Part shown: in pieces, positions 16,671 to 25,808 of the stretch
Layout: the number at the start of each line of letters is the position of its first letter
Numbering within the stretch: the first letter of the stretch is position 1
NCBI RefSeq assembly: GCF_006265165.1
Contig: NZ_VDCH01000025.1
Location: 1-37,209, forward strand
Reading direction: 5' to 3'
From: Chlorobaculum thiosulfatiphilum
GTDB lineage: Bacteria; Bacteroidota; Chlorobiia; Chlorobiales; Chlorobiaceae
Length of the DNA stretch: 37,209 nucleotides
The notes under the pieces: model-generated
Databases searched by the model: none
The model's input: only the letters and a program-made list of their open reading frames with translations
What the model was told of the DNA's origin: nothing
Position numbers and translations under genes: made by a program

Positions 16671-17369
16671 CTATTTCAGCAACAGCTTCCCCAGTGTGTC
16701 GATGCCCGCTTTGCGCCCGACGGCGAGCAGGCGCTGGAAGAGTTGCGCCGTGAGGTAGGCGTCGCCGGAAGAGGTGTGGCGGTCGTAGAGGCGGATGCCG
16801 TAGCGCTCGCAGAGGTTGTCGAGACGGTACTCTCCGCTCTTGTGCGCGAGGTTGTAATATGGCCCTTTTTCAAGCCGCTTGGCGAAACTGGCCGTATCGA
16901 GCGCTTCGTTGAACAGCTTGATGCCGTATCGCCGCAAGAGCACCCGGCCAGCCATGCCGATGTCGAAATCAGCGTGGTGCGCCACGATCACGCCATTGCC
17001 GAGATAATCGAGAAAACGGCGCACGGCGTCATCCTCCTCCAGCCCCTGGGTGAGATCCCACTTCAGGATTCCGTGTACGCTGACCGCATCCTTGCCGCCA
17101 ATAGCCTCCTGGCGAAGCAGCGCCTCGAACGAGTCGGCAATGTCGATCTTCGAGCCGTTCATGGCTACCGCGCCGATCGAAAGTATTCTGTCCGTGGAGA
17201 GATCGAAACCGCTGGTTTCGGTATCGAAAATGACGAAACGCACCTCGTCGAGCGGCGTATTGCGCCGTAACGGGTGGTCGAAAAGGCGGGCGTACCGGCA
17301 AATGCTCTCGGGCAACAAACCTTTGCGGCAACGCCTCGACACCTGGATTCTGCGGGCGAACTCAATCAC
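16671..17369 (-). CDS. DnaQ-like 3'-5' exonuclease
   Basis: This DEDD-family exonuclease, related to DNA polymerase III epsilon, has 232 residues. ExoI is IFDTETSG (Asp49 and Glu51), ExoII is VAHHADFD at about 135, and ExoIII is HTSSGDAYLTA with the His and Asp of a DEDDh enzyme. About 40 basic residues precede ExoI. The start is a GTG at 17369 that overlaps the stop of the upstream DUF294 gene by 8 bases, implying translational coupling. From memory, exonucleases of this type are often paired with CBS/DUF294 nucleotidyltransferases in other bacteria. It is more likely a partner of that regulator than the replicative proofreading subunit. Confidence 0.87.
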   Translation of the reverse strand: MIEFARRIQVSRRCRKGLLPESICRYARLFDHPLRRNTPLDEVRFVIFDTETSGFDLSTDRILSIGAVAMNGSKIDIADSFEALLRQEAIGGKDAVSVHGILKWDLTQGLEEDDAVRRFLDYLGNGVIVAHHADFDIGMAGRVLLRRYGIKLFNEALDTASFAKRLEKGPYYNLAHKSGEYRLDNLCERYGIRLYDRHTSSGDAYLTAQLFQRLLAVGRKAGIDTLGKLLLK

Positions 17370-19327
17370 GGATATAGTCGAGCTGGTAGCGGAGGTTCAA
17401 CATGCTCTGAACCTGGCCGATGGTGGTGAACAGATTCCGCAGCTCCTGGCGCTGCATCTTGTTGAGGTGTTCGGGATCGATGTAGCGCCCCGACGAGTTC
17501 TCGGCCAGGCCGCGCTCAGTGCGCAGCCGCATCAGGAACTCGTAGGCCTGCGCGGCCTCTTCCGACAACTCCTGAAACGACGGCAGCAACTGGCCGATGC
17601 GCCGGAAACGCTCGACCGTGCCGAGAAACTCCGTGACGCCAAATTCACACGCCAGCACCCTGGCCGCGTCGGAAAGCGGCATCAAGGCGCGCGCCTTGAT
17701 GTCGAACTCGTGCGCGTGCTCGCGGCTCTTCTCGACAAGGAAGTTCCGGAAAAAACCGAGCGGCGGCGGATTTTGCAGGGCGTTCTTGGCGAAGAATTGC
17801 AAAAATCCCCGACCTCGCGCAATCTCCGCGTTGATCTCTCGCTTCATTTCAAACGCAAGCGCCGTGCTGCCATAGACCGGCCTGAAATCGAAGAAGATCG
17901 TCGAGTTCATCAGCGCCTTCGGCTCCGGCGTACCGATCCATTTGCGGAAGTAGTTCATCCATCCGCTCAGCGGCTGGCACCATTCGGGGTTGCTCGCCAT
18001 GATCTTTGCCGGGCAAGGCTCGAAGCCGCAGGCGACGAGGATCGCGCTGACCCGCTTGCCGAGTTCGAGGAACGCTTGCTGCGCGGCTTGGCGCGAGGCC
18101 TCATCTTGCGGGTCGCGGAAGAGAATGGCGTTGTCCTGATCGGTTCTGAGCAACTGCTCCTTGCGCCCTTCGCTGCCGAGCGACAGCCAGCAGAACTCGA
18201 TGTCGGGCATCTCCATGCCCTCTTTCTTCATTCCCGCAACCGAAAATTCGATCGCCTTGACGATCAGCGCGTCGTTGAGTTCGGTGAAAATGTTCGAAAT
18301 GAAATGGATGGCCACCTCCTGGGCGATGTACATCTTCAGCAGCTTTTCGGCTTTCTCTCGCTCCTGCGAGAGCTGCTCGACGCTCTCGGACTGCATGATC
18401 GTCTTCATGATCACGGCGGGATTGATCCCTTCGGCGGTGACGATGTCGTGCTCGGAGATAATGCCGATGACCGGGGCGTTGACCGAGCCGTCGGCGGTGA
18501 TGCAGAAGTGGCGGAGCTTGGTGCGCACCATGAGCATCATCATGTCGGCCACCGTCTTTCCGGCGGTGATGGTATAGACCGGGCTTGTCATGATGTCGCT
18601 CACCGGACGCTCGTTGATCTGACCGGCGACGGCCACCACCTTTTTGCGCAGGTCGGTATCGGTGATGATGCCGAGAGGATGGCGGTTTTCCCCGGCGACG
18701 ATGATCGAGCCGATGTTGTTGTCGGACATGATTTTGGCGGCTTCCCGGATCGGAATGCCGGGAGCGCAGGTGATGACGTCGCGCACCTGATCGACCACCA
18801 GCGCCTCGTTGGCGAGCAGGCTTCCGATGCCGGGTTCCGCGCCGCTTCTGCGCAGGTCGAGCGCCTCGGAGAGCGAGTGCTCGATGTGCTGTACGCTCCG
18901 GGCGATCGCGCCGGTGAAGAATGCCGCGACCGAAGGCTCCGACTGCACCAGCTCTTTGATCGTTTCGACCGGAATGATGGCGAGCAGCAGGCTCTCCTCG
19001 ACCACCTGCGCCGAGAGCAGGTAGGCGCTGGTGCCGAAGATCGCCCGAACGCCAAACAGGTCGCCCTCGTCGCACAGATCGACCAGCACCTCCTCGCCGT
19101 CGATGGAGTCGAACAGACGCACCGCTTCCTTCATGACCATGTAGGAAAACCTGCCGAGTTCGTCCCCTTTCCGGAAAGCGTATCCCCCTCCTCGTGATAC
19201 TCCACGGCACACGAAGCGGCGATTTTCCTGTTTTTATCTAAGTTGAGGCGGTCGAACGGCGGATATTTGCCCAGGTCAGGGCGACCCTTTCGACAATCGT
19301 GTTGGACGGTGTGGTGGTGGTTTGCAT
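17362..19327 (-). pseudogene. cNMP-binding/CBS/DUF294 nucleotidyltransferase, two 5' frameshifts
   Basis: This is a predicted cytoplasmic regulator with an N-terminal cyclic-nucleotide-binding-like domain, a CBS pair (IGSIIVAGENRHPLGIITD onward) and a GlnD-like nucleotidyltransferase domain with the GSEGRKEQLLRTDQDNA motif, then the DUF294 C-terminal region. The open frame from 19212 (616 residues) lacks the start of the first domain. The missing part is upstream in other frames: MQTTTTPSNTIVERVAL from an ATG at 19327 (AGGAAG seven bases before it), then GKYPPFDRL to YHEEGDTL, then FRKGDELGRFSYMV. One extra C near 19274 and one extra T (A on the plus strand) near 19176 would join them perfectly. 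These are real lesions or homopolymer sequencing errors. It overlaps the exonuclease gene. Confidence 0.85.
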
Positions 19328-19465
19328 ACGCAATCTTCCTCTCGATGAGTGCGATGTTGAAGGCTCTTTCGGTATTTTCCCGGACTCGAAAACTCACTGG
19401 CGACAAGTCGATGACACAGCGTCGCAAGGCTCTCTGCAATGCTGCCTTGCGCTGTTTGGCTCCAT

Positions 19466-19506
19466 CGAAATCGAAACCATGGATTCAAAAAACGATTTCG
19501 ATTTCG
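19466..19506. repeat. 11-bp inverted repeat of the ATCGAAATC family
   Basis: CGAAATCGAAA (19466-19476) and TTTCGATTTCG (19496-19506) form a perfect 11-bp inverted repeat with a 19-base loop, followed by GATTTGGATTTGG. It lies in the 274-base gap between the DUF294 and SDR genes, in which no gene is supported. Compare the direct repeats at 15410-15451. Confidence 0.6.
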
Positions 19507-19601
19507 GCGCCGATTTGGATTTGGAAATCTACCAGTCCGGCTCGTCTGCCTGTCACCCGAACGGCGGCTCAATCCGTCATGCGTGTTGCCGGATGATCGC
19601 C

Positions 19602-20606
19602 TCAGTTCAGCATTTGGCGCTCGCGATACCATTCGAAGGTTCGCCGGATGCTCTCTTCAAACGGCTCGTAGCGCATACCGAGTTCCCGCTGGGCTTTCGA
19701 TGAATCGAAATAGAGATATTTCGACGCTACCGTGAACATGGTCATGTTGAAGAGCTTTGAAATCTTGCGCCGTTTTTTGCTGAAACGGCTGAAGCTGAGC
19801 AAAAAACTGATGACGTGCGCCCCCCAGACCGGCAGCGGAAACGAGCGCTGATGCACACCGGTGACCCGCATGATCGTCTGGGAAAGCTCCCTGAACGAAA
19901 CATTGTCTCCGCCAACGATATAGCGCTCGCCCGTGCGCCCCTTCTTCATGGCGGCGATGAGGCAATCGACTACAATCTCCACATCCACCACGCAAATGCC
20001 GCCCATGGGATAGAACGGCATCTTGCGCTTGTACACATCCTTGATGATGCGCCCGGCATTGAAATTGATGTCGCCAGCGCCGAACACGAACGCCGGAACC
20101 ACGATCACCACATCCAGCCCCTTTTTCACCTCCTCAGCCACGATCTTCTCGGCGGCGTGCTTGGTGCGGGCATACTCCAGATCGATCATGTCGAAATTCC
20201 AGCGGCTCTCCTCGTCGAACTTGCGGTTCGACCCGCTGATGCCCACCGCCGTGATCGAACTCACATGCACCACCCGGCGCACCTTTGCCCGGCGGCAGGC
20301 GTCGAGAACATTCTGCGTACCATCGACATTGATTCGCTGAAGCAGTGGATTCTTGCGGTCGCCCATGTAGGTAATGCCCGCGCAATGATAGACCTCGTCG
20401 GCCCCTTCGAACGCTGCCGAAAGCGAAGCAATGTCCGTCACATCGCCGTAAACGAGAGTTATTTTGTCAAGGCACTCTTTGAGAGAGGCCAGGCCGGAAC
20501 TGGTTCGGACGAGCGCATGAACATTTTCGCCCTGAGCAGCCAGCCTGTGGACAAGACGGGACCCAATGAAGCCGGTGCCTCCGGTGACGACTATTTTCTT
20601 TCTCAC
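19602..20606 (-). CDS. NAD(P)-dependent epimerase/dehydratase (extended SDR)
   Basis: This 334-residue oxidoreductase has the extended short-chain dehydrogenase fold. The dinucleotide-binding motif VTGGTGFIGS is at 7-16, YHCAGITYMG at 73-82, the catalytic Ser in VVHVSSITAVG at about 116-117, and the YxxxK pair Tyr145/Lys149. The C-terminal half has the substrate-binding features of sugar-nucleotide epimerases or dihydroflavonol-reductase-like enzymes. The substrate is unknown; hopanoid or cell-envelope sugar modification is possible. The start is a GTG at 20606. The next gene upstream on the same strand ends 89 bases away, with a 7-bp hairpin (20654-20673, no T run) between. Confidence 0.85.
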   Translation of the reverse strand: MRKKIVVTGGTGFIGSRLVHRLAAQGENVHALVRTSSGLASLKECLDKITLVYGDVTDIASLSAAFEGADEVYHCAGITYMGDRKNPLLQRINVDGTQNVLDACRRAKVRRVVHVSSITAVGISGSNRKFDEESRWNFDMIDLEYARTKHAAEKIVAEEVKKGLDVVIVVPAFVFGAGDINFNAGRIIKDVYKRKMPFYPMGGICVVDVEIVVDCLIAAMKKGRTGERYIVGGDNVSFRELSQTIMRVTGVHQRSFPLPVWGAHVISFLLSFSRFSKKRRKISKLFNMTMFTVASKYLYFDSSKAQRELGMRYEPFEESIRRTFEWYRERQMLN

Positions 20607-20694
20607 GAATGCTGGATGGTATTGTAGGACTGATGGTTAGACAGATAACGCCCTGGCTCGATCTTCCGAGCCATATCCGTTTTCTGAAGACATT

Positions 20695-21738
20695 TTACTC
20701 CTGAATCTTGATCTTGCCGCCGAGAATATCCCCGCGGATCGATTCGATGCGCTCGCGGACGGACTGGCCGATCAGCTTGTCGTTGCCGCTGTTCCAGACG
20801 TAGTCGGTGTAGCGGCCATCGAGACCGAAGACCCGCTGCTTGCCGCCCTGGAGCTTTCCGTTCATCGCATCCCCAACGGTGGTGAAAACCGCCTTGTCCA
20901 CCGCTTTGGTCATGCTGGTCAGAACGCGGCCCGGCGCGAGAGAGGACTGGTCCATGTCGGTGCAGATCACGAGCTTGTTCGACTCGCGCGCGGCTTCGAT
21001 GACGCCCATGCCGCTCGCGCCGGCGGCCTGGTAGATAATGTCCGCGCCCCGGCTGTACTGGCCGAGCGCCAGCTCCTTGCCTTTGGCGGGATCGTTGAAA
21101 GCGCTGCCGGTCATGCCGATGAAGTTGGTGATGACCTCGATCTCCGGCTTGACGTACCGCGCCCCCTCGATGTAGCCGCTCTCGAACTTCCTGATGATGT
21201 TGGAGTCCATGCCGCCAATGAAGCCGATCGTGCCGGTTTTCGATTCGAGCGCCGCCAGCGCTCCGACGAGGAACGACCCTTTTTTCTCTTCGAAGGTGAT
21301 GCCGGAGAGGTTCGAGGGAATCTCTGCGCCCGGCTGCGGATTGTAGTCGATGCAGGCGAACTTCTTGTCGGGGAACTCGCGAGCGATGGCCGTGATGTCG
21401 TCGGTGAAGAGCAGGCCGACGCCGATGATGAGCTTGACGTCAGGATCGGCGGCCATCTGCCTCAGCGCCGCCTCGCGGTCGGCCCCTTCGCCCGATGGTT
21501 CGATATAGTCGAACTGGATGCCGAGTTTTTGCTTGGCCTGTTCAAGACCGTTGTAGGCTGAATCGTTGAACGACTTGTCACCCCGCCCGCCAACGTCGAA
21601 CACCAAGCCGACCTTGTAAGCATTCGGGTTGTTTTCAGTTACCGCTTTTTTCCCGGAGCATCCCGTGACAAGCAGCACAAACATCGCAAAAATGGACGAA
21701 AGTCTGAAAACGGATAAGGTAGATTTCCGGTAAGTCAT
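20695..21738 (-). CDS. BMP-family substrate-binding lipoprotein
   Basis: This is a predicted lipid-anchored solute-binding protein of the basic membrane protein (PnrA/Med) family, which in other bacteria binds nucleosides for ABC uptake. The start at 21738 is preferred over a GTG 66 bases upstream because it puts a lipoprotein signal (lipobox LVTGC, Cys27) at the N-terminus; the protein is then 347 residues. The mature part starts KVGLVFDVGGRGDKSFND, the classic BMP opening, with IIGVGLLFTDDITAIA, GSFLVGALAA, FIGGMDSNIIRKFESGY and ADIIYQAAGASGMGVIEA. No ABC permease or ATPase gene is nearby, so the transporter must be elsewhere or the protein acts as a sensor. Confidence 0.9.
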   Translation of the reverse strand: MTYRKSTLSVFRLSSIFAMFVLLVTGCSGKKAVTENNPNAYKVGLVFDVGGRGDKSFNDSAYNGLEQAKQKLGIQFDYIEPSGEGADREAALRQMAADPDVKLIIGVGLLFTDDITAIAREFPDKKFACIDYNPQPGAEIPSNLSGITFEEKKGSFLVGALAALESKTGTIGFIGGMDSNIIRKFESGYIEGARYVKPEIEVITNFIGMTGSAFNDPAKGKELALGQYSRGADIIYQAAGASGMGVIEAARESNKLVICTDMDQSSLAPGRVLTSMTKAVDKAVFTTVGDAMNGKLQGGKQRVFGLDGRYTDYVWNSGNDKLIGQSVRERIESIRGDILGGKIKIQE

Positions 21739-21927
21739 GTCTGTAGCGGAGGTTGATTCGGCGAAATTTTGCTTCGGAATATAACAAAAAAACGCACGTT
21801 TCACGAAACCGCCTCACGGCGGCCTTGCCATGATGCCGCGACGAAGCTGTCATTGCGCCACGCAATTGTTTTTATAAATTAAAGTACTCTAATACGATAC
21901 CAACACAGAGCAGAAAACCGGTCAGCC

Positions 21928-23373
21928 ATGAAAGCTCAATCCGGCAAACAGGCAATGGCAGGGCGCTTTTCCGGCAAACGCTGGCCTGCGCTTTACCTTA
22001 TCACCGCATCCGTATTCGCGTTCATCGCTGCCGACTGGCTCTTGTGGCAATGCGTCGGTGGGCCACCGCGAGATCTCGCCGACATTCGTCGATCTGGACG
22101 GCTCCGCGTGCTGCTCTCTTACGACCCCATCGACTATTTCATCTACCGTGGCGAGCCGATGGGCTACAGTTACGAACTCGCCCGTAGCTTTACCCGTTAT
22201 CTCGGTGTTCCGCTCGAAGTGGTGGTCGTCAAGGACATGAACAACCAGATTCCGGTGCTCCGGAGTAAAAAAAGCGATATTGTGGCGCATCTGACGACCA
22301 TCACCCCGGAGAGCGAGAGCATGGTGCGCTTCTCGAATCCTCTCGAATCGACGCGACAGGTGCTCGTTCAGCGCAGGCCCAAAGGCGGCGACGTCTCGAA
22401 GCTGGTGCGCAGACTGGATCAGCTCGACGGTAAAACCGTTTATGTGCACCAGAATTCAGCCTTCTATTCAACGCTCACCGGAATCATGGAGACAAAAAAA
22501 ATCTCCATTAACATCGTTCCTGTCGAGGGTTCCCTTTCGACCAGCGAGTTGATCGGCAAGGTCAGCGACGGCACGTTCGACTATACGGCTGCAAATGAAA
22601 ATATCGCCTCGACGCACACAGCGCTGTTCAGCAACATCGATATCCGGACAAGTCTCAGCGCCAGATTGCCGCTTGCCTGGGCTGTCCGGAAAAACTCGCC
22701 GGAACTGCTCGATGCGCTGAACCGCTGGCTGGAAAAGAGCAGAAAAAACGGAGAGCTGGCGATCATCCGTGACAAATACTACAACAGCCTTTACCGGTTC
22801 AAAAAACACGCCACCCGCGCATTCTACTCAAATCAGGCCGGCACGATTTCACCCTATGACGCGCTGGTCAAAAAACAGGCGCGAAACATCGACTGGGACT
22901 GGAGGCTGCTCGCCGCACTTGTTTACGAAGAGTCGCAGTTCGATGCCGGGGCGGTTTCGTGGGCGGGAGCGATCGGGCTGATGCAGCTCATGCCCGCCAC
23001 CGGCGCTTATTTCAAGGCTCGCGACCTTTTCGACCCGGTGCAGAACCTGAGAGCAGGCGCCGAACACATCAAATTCGTCGATCGGGAATGGCGTGAAATC
23101 GAAGATCGCTCGATGCGGCTCAAATTCGTTCTGGCGTCATACAACGTCGGCGCCGGTCATGTGCGCGACGCCCAGAAGCTCGCATCGAAATATGGAGCGA
23201 AGCCCAATGTCTGGGAAGGAAATGTGGAGAAATATCTCGCGCTGAAATCGGAACGACGGTACTACAACGACCCCGTGACAACCTACGGTTACTGCAACGG
23301 CCCGATCGCTGTTCGCTACACCCGCAACATCCTCGACCGCTACCGGCTCTACCGGGAGGTCATACCGAAATGA
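21928..23373 (+). CDS. MltF-like membrane-bound lytic transglycosylase
   Basis: This 481-residue envelope protein combines a solute-binding domain and a peptidoglycan-cleaving domain, the MltF layout. A membrane anchor at about 20-40 is followed by an SBP_bac_3-like domain (about 55-290) starting SGRLRVLLSYDPIDYF. The lysozyme-like SLT domain (about 310-470) has the catalytic Glu335 in VYEESQFDAGAVS, then GAIGLMQLMPATG and LASYNVGAGHV. Lytic transglycosylases cut the MurNAc-GlcNAc bond to remodel or recycle peptidoglycan. The start lacks a strong Shine-Dalgarno sequence. It is divergent from the BMP gene; its stop codon abuts a terminator that serves the convergent gene. Confidence 0.92.
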   Translation: MKAQSGKQAMAGRFSGKRWPALYLITASVFAFIAADWLLWQCVGGPPRDLADIRRSGRLRVLLSYDPIDYFIYRGEPMGYSYELARSFTRYLGVPLEVVVVKDMNNQIPVLRSKKSDIVAHLTTITPESESMVRFSNPLESTRQVLVQRRPKGGDVSKLVRRLDQLDGKTVYVHQNSAFYSTLTGIMETKKISINIVPVEGSLSTSELIGKVSDGTFDYTAANENIASTHTALFSNIDIRTSLSARLPLAWAVRKNSPELLDALNRWLEKSRKNGELAIIRDKYYNSLYRFKKHATRAFYSNQAGTISPYDALVKKQARNIDWDWRLLAALVYEESQFDAGAVSWAGAIGLMQLMPATGAYFKARDLFDPVQNLRAGAEHIKFVDREWREIEDRSMRLKFVLASYNVGAGHVRDAQKLASKYGAKPNVWEGNVEKYLALKSERRYYNDPVTTYGYCNGPIAVRYTRNILDRYRLYREVIPK

Positions 23374-23407
23374 AAAAAGGCTGTCCCGGCATCGCGCCGG
23401 AACAGCC
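23373..23407 (-). terminator. Minus-strand intrinsic terminator abutting the mltF-like stop
   Basis: Read on the minus strand, GGCTGT (23407-23402) and GCCGG pair with CCGGC and ACAGCC across a 5-base loop with one mismatch, followed by six T's (23378-23373). It ends the gene at 23468-24130. The last A of the convergent gene's TGA stop is part of the T tract. Confidence 0.85.
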
Positions 23408-23467
23408 TCCTGTTCAGCAATCCGGAACGCCAGCGCTTGTCACGCCGCCCCGATCACACCAGAGCGC

Positions 23468-24130
23468 TTATGGCCTCAACTGGTTCTCCCGCTGGGCGAA
23501 AAGGCTTCTGATGGGAGGCAGCATCGACAGCGCGGCGGACTCGTTGCCCAGCTTGACCGCTTCCGAAAGCTCGTCGATGGCTCGCGCGATGCTCTGGTTG
23601 ACCATCATATTATCCGCCTGGCCGGAACCGGCAGTCAGGAACCGGGTTTCGCCGCCAAGCCGCAGCACCTTGGTTCTCAGCTCCGGCTTCATGCAGCGGC
23701 GGCCAATGGCCTCGATCCGGTCGGCCCACTCGGTCGGCCCGGCGGAGAGTTCACCCTTTTTTCTCCGGGCCACCGAAACTTCATCCATGCCATTCGACAC
23801 AAAGAGAACACCAAGGCCGGTAACGGTCAGAACACTGGTAACGAGCGCGCCAACTCTCATGCCCTGAAGCTCAAGGACAAGGCCGGTCACCGCGGCAAGA
23901 AACGCGAACAGCGCGACGCTCGCGCTGACGATGGTCGAAAGATTCCAGCCAAGGCGGAATACCCTGACGGCGGCGTACGAGACAGCCGCGAGCGACAGGG
24001 CAAAGAGCGCGAACGGCGCGAACAGCAGATTGCCATCGATGAACCTTCCGGAAAAGAGCGCCAAAAAGAGACCAAACACCGTCAGCACCACGCCCAACGG
24101 CAGCAATACCCAAAGCCAGGATTGTTTCAT
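23468..24130 (-). CDS. Hypothetical four-helix membrane protein
   Basis: This 220-residue protein is not recognised. The N-terminal half has four hydrophobic segments at about 7-27, 34-54, 65-85 and 92-112. The C-terminal half is soluble and begins with the basic MDEVSVARRKKGE. It contains ADRIEAIGRRCMKPELRTKV and a helix-rich end with SIARAIDELSEAVKLGNE. A small membrane protein with a cytoplasmic helical domain is expected. It is transcribed alone and ends at the terminator 23373-23407. Nothing in the neighbourhood (transglycosylase, RNA helicase) points clearly to a function. Confidence 0.7.
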   Translation of the reverse strand: MKQSWLWVLLPLGVVLTVFGLFLALFSGRFIDGNLLFAPFALFALSLAAVSYAAVRVFRLGWNLSTIVSASVALFAFLAAVTGLVLELQGMRVGALVTSVLTVTGLGVLFVSNGMDEVSVARRKKGELSAGPTEWADRIEAIGRRCMKPELRTKVLRLGGETRFLTAGSGQADNMMVNQSIARAIDELSEAVKLGNESAALSMLPPIRSLFAQRENQLRP

Positions 24131-24419
24131 TCCTCAGTAGATTTTATCGTCACGAAATGTTTCGACTTGCGGCGCAAATGCAGCCCGGAGCCGATGACTC
24201 CCGCCCGGAAGCGCCAACAGATTGCCAAGATAAGAAAATCCCCCGCAAAGGCGCGAAATTCTCCTCACCCGCCAGTACGCTCAACTCGACACTCACGGCT
24301 TGGATTCGCGCCGCCTGCCGGTACCGCTCACGCATTTCATGAAGATAAGTGGCTGGCTTTCAGTGTAAAGATGCTACATTGATTGCCCCCCTATATTTCG
24401 ATCAACTTTATTGCTTGCT

Positions 24420-25703
24420 ATGCCCTTTTCCGCTCTCGGACTCATCGATCACCTCCGCAAAGCTCTCGCCGAAGAGGGCTACAGTTCCCCAACCCCGATA
24501 CAGGCCGAAGCCGTTCCGGTCATTCTCGAAGGCAACGACCTGCTTGCCTGCGCCCAGACCGGCACCGGCAAAACCGCCGCGTTCGCCCTGCCCGTGCTGC
24601 AACGGCTTCACCAGAGCCGCCTGCACGGCGAAAAGCGCAAAATCCGCTGCCTCGTGCTCACCCCGACCAGGGAGCTGGCGATCCAGATCGGCGAGAGCTT
24701 CACCGCTTATGGCCGCCACACCGGCCTGACGAACACCGTGATTTTCGGCGGCGTCAACCAGAATCCGCAGACCGCGCGGCTTATCCGTGGGGTCGATATT
24801 CTGGTCGCCACGCCGGGCCGCCTGCTCGACCTGATCGGCCAGGGCCATTTGCACCTGCGCGACATCGAGTATTTCGTGCTCGACGAAGCCGACCGGATGC
24901 TCGACATGGGCTTCATCCACGACATCAAGCGAGTGCTGGCGGCCTTGCCGAAAAAGCGCCAGTCGCTCTTCTTCTCGGCCACCATGCCACCCGAAATCGT
25001 CAGACTCTCCGCCGCGATTCTGCATAAACCGAAAGAGATCAGCGTCACCCCGATCTCATCGACCGTCGAAATCATCAACCAGCAGATTCTGTTCGTTGAC
25101 CGCGATAACAAGAACAGCCTCCTGGCTCACCTGCTTCAGGACAGAAAAATCGAAAGCGCCCTGGTCTTCACGCGAACGAAGCATGGCGCCGACAAGGTGG
25201 CCCGTTTCCTGGTGCGCAACAACATTGCCGCCGAGGCGATTCACGGCAACAAATCACAGAACGCCCGGCAGCGAGCGCTCGGCAACTTCAAGACGAGGCA
25301 AACGAGAGTGCTGGTCGCCACCGACATCGCCGCGCGGGGAATAGACATCGACGAACTCGAATATGTGATCAACATCGATTTGCCCAACATCCCGGAAACC
25401 TACGTGCATCGAATTGGCCGAACGGGCCGGGCCGGAAACCGTGGAGCCGCCTACTCCTTCTGCAACGCCGAGGAGAAGGAGTTCCTGCGCGACATCGAAA
25501 AGCTGATCGCGCGGAAAATCCCGGTCATCGAAAATCATCCGTTTCCGATGGTGAACTTTGAGGCGGAAAAGCCGAAGCCCGCCCCGTCGAAGAAAGGCAA
25601 TGTCGGGCATCAGGAGCCGAAACCGAAGCAGCCACAAACCCACAAGCCCACCGACCCCGGCTCGAAACGCTCCGGGCGCAACAGAAGATTCTTCGGAAAG
25701 TGA
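24420..25703 (+). CDS. DEAD-box ATP-dependent RNA helicase (RhlE-like)
   Basis: This 427-residue protein unwinds RNA duplexes using ATP, probably in mRNA turnover, ribosome assembly or cold adaptation. All core motifs are present: the Q motif region GYSSPTPIQ, motif I AQTGTGKT (45-52), [12 protein letters not shown] (155-158), SAT (186-188), the helicase C motifs, and HRIGRTGR (330-337). The C-terminal tail is rich in Lys and Pro ([10 protein letters not shown] to RNRRFFGK), fitting an RhlE-type RNA-binding tail. The ATG at 24420 is chosen over a TTG three codons upstream because MPFSALGL is a typical RhlE start. Upstream (24131-24419) no gene is seen. Confidence 0.93.
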   Translation: MPFSALGLIDHLRKALAEEGYSSPTPIQAEAVPVILEGNDLLACAQTGTGKTAAFALPVLQRLHQSRLHGEKRKIRCLVLTPTRELAIQIGESFTAYGRHTGLTNTVIFGGVNQNPQTARLIRGVDILVATPGRLLDLIGQGHLHLRDIEYFVLDEADRMLDMGFIHDIKRVLAALPKKRQSLFFSATMPPEIVRLSAAILHKPKEISVTPISSTVEIINQQILFVDRDNKNSLLAHLLQDRKIESALVFTRTKHGADKVARFLVRNNIAAEAIHGNKSQNARQRALGNFKTRQTRVLVATDIAARGIDIDELEYVINIDLPNIPETYVHRIGRTGRAGNRGAAYSFCNAEEKEFLRDIEKLIARKIPVIENHPFPMVNFEAEKPKPAPSKKGNVGHQEPKPKQPQTHKPTDPGSKRSGRNRRFFGK

Positions 25704-25725
25704 AGCTGAAAAAGCGCGGGTGCCG

Positions 25726-25793
25726 ACGGGATGAGGGAAGGCGATGAAGCCGGGCGGCTTGCTGCAAAGCAGGCTCCCGGCTCATCTCCCCGT
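25726..25793. other. Long stem-loop with GCAA loop, 3' of the helicase gene
   Basis: Nested pairing can form ACGGG/CCCGT (25726-25730 with 25789-25793), GATGAAGCCGGG/CCCGGCTCATC (25743-25754 with 25776-25786, one bulge) and GCTTGCT/AGCAGGC (25757-25763 with 25768-25774, one G:T pair). On the plus strand the loop is GCAA, a GNRA tetraloop. There is no T run, so it is not a standard terminator. It lies exactly between the helicase and the AT-rich gene and could be an RNA stabiliser, a non-canonical terminator or a repeat remnant. Confidence 0.55.
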
Positions 25794-25808
25794 GGAAATG
25801 TTGGACGA

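Noticed and set aside
20654-20673. Hairpin TGGCTCG/CGAGCCA as a terminator for the BMP gene
   Set aside because: There is no T run on either strand after the stem, so it is not a standard intrinsic terminator.
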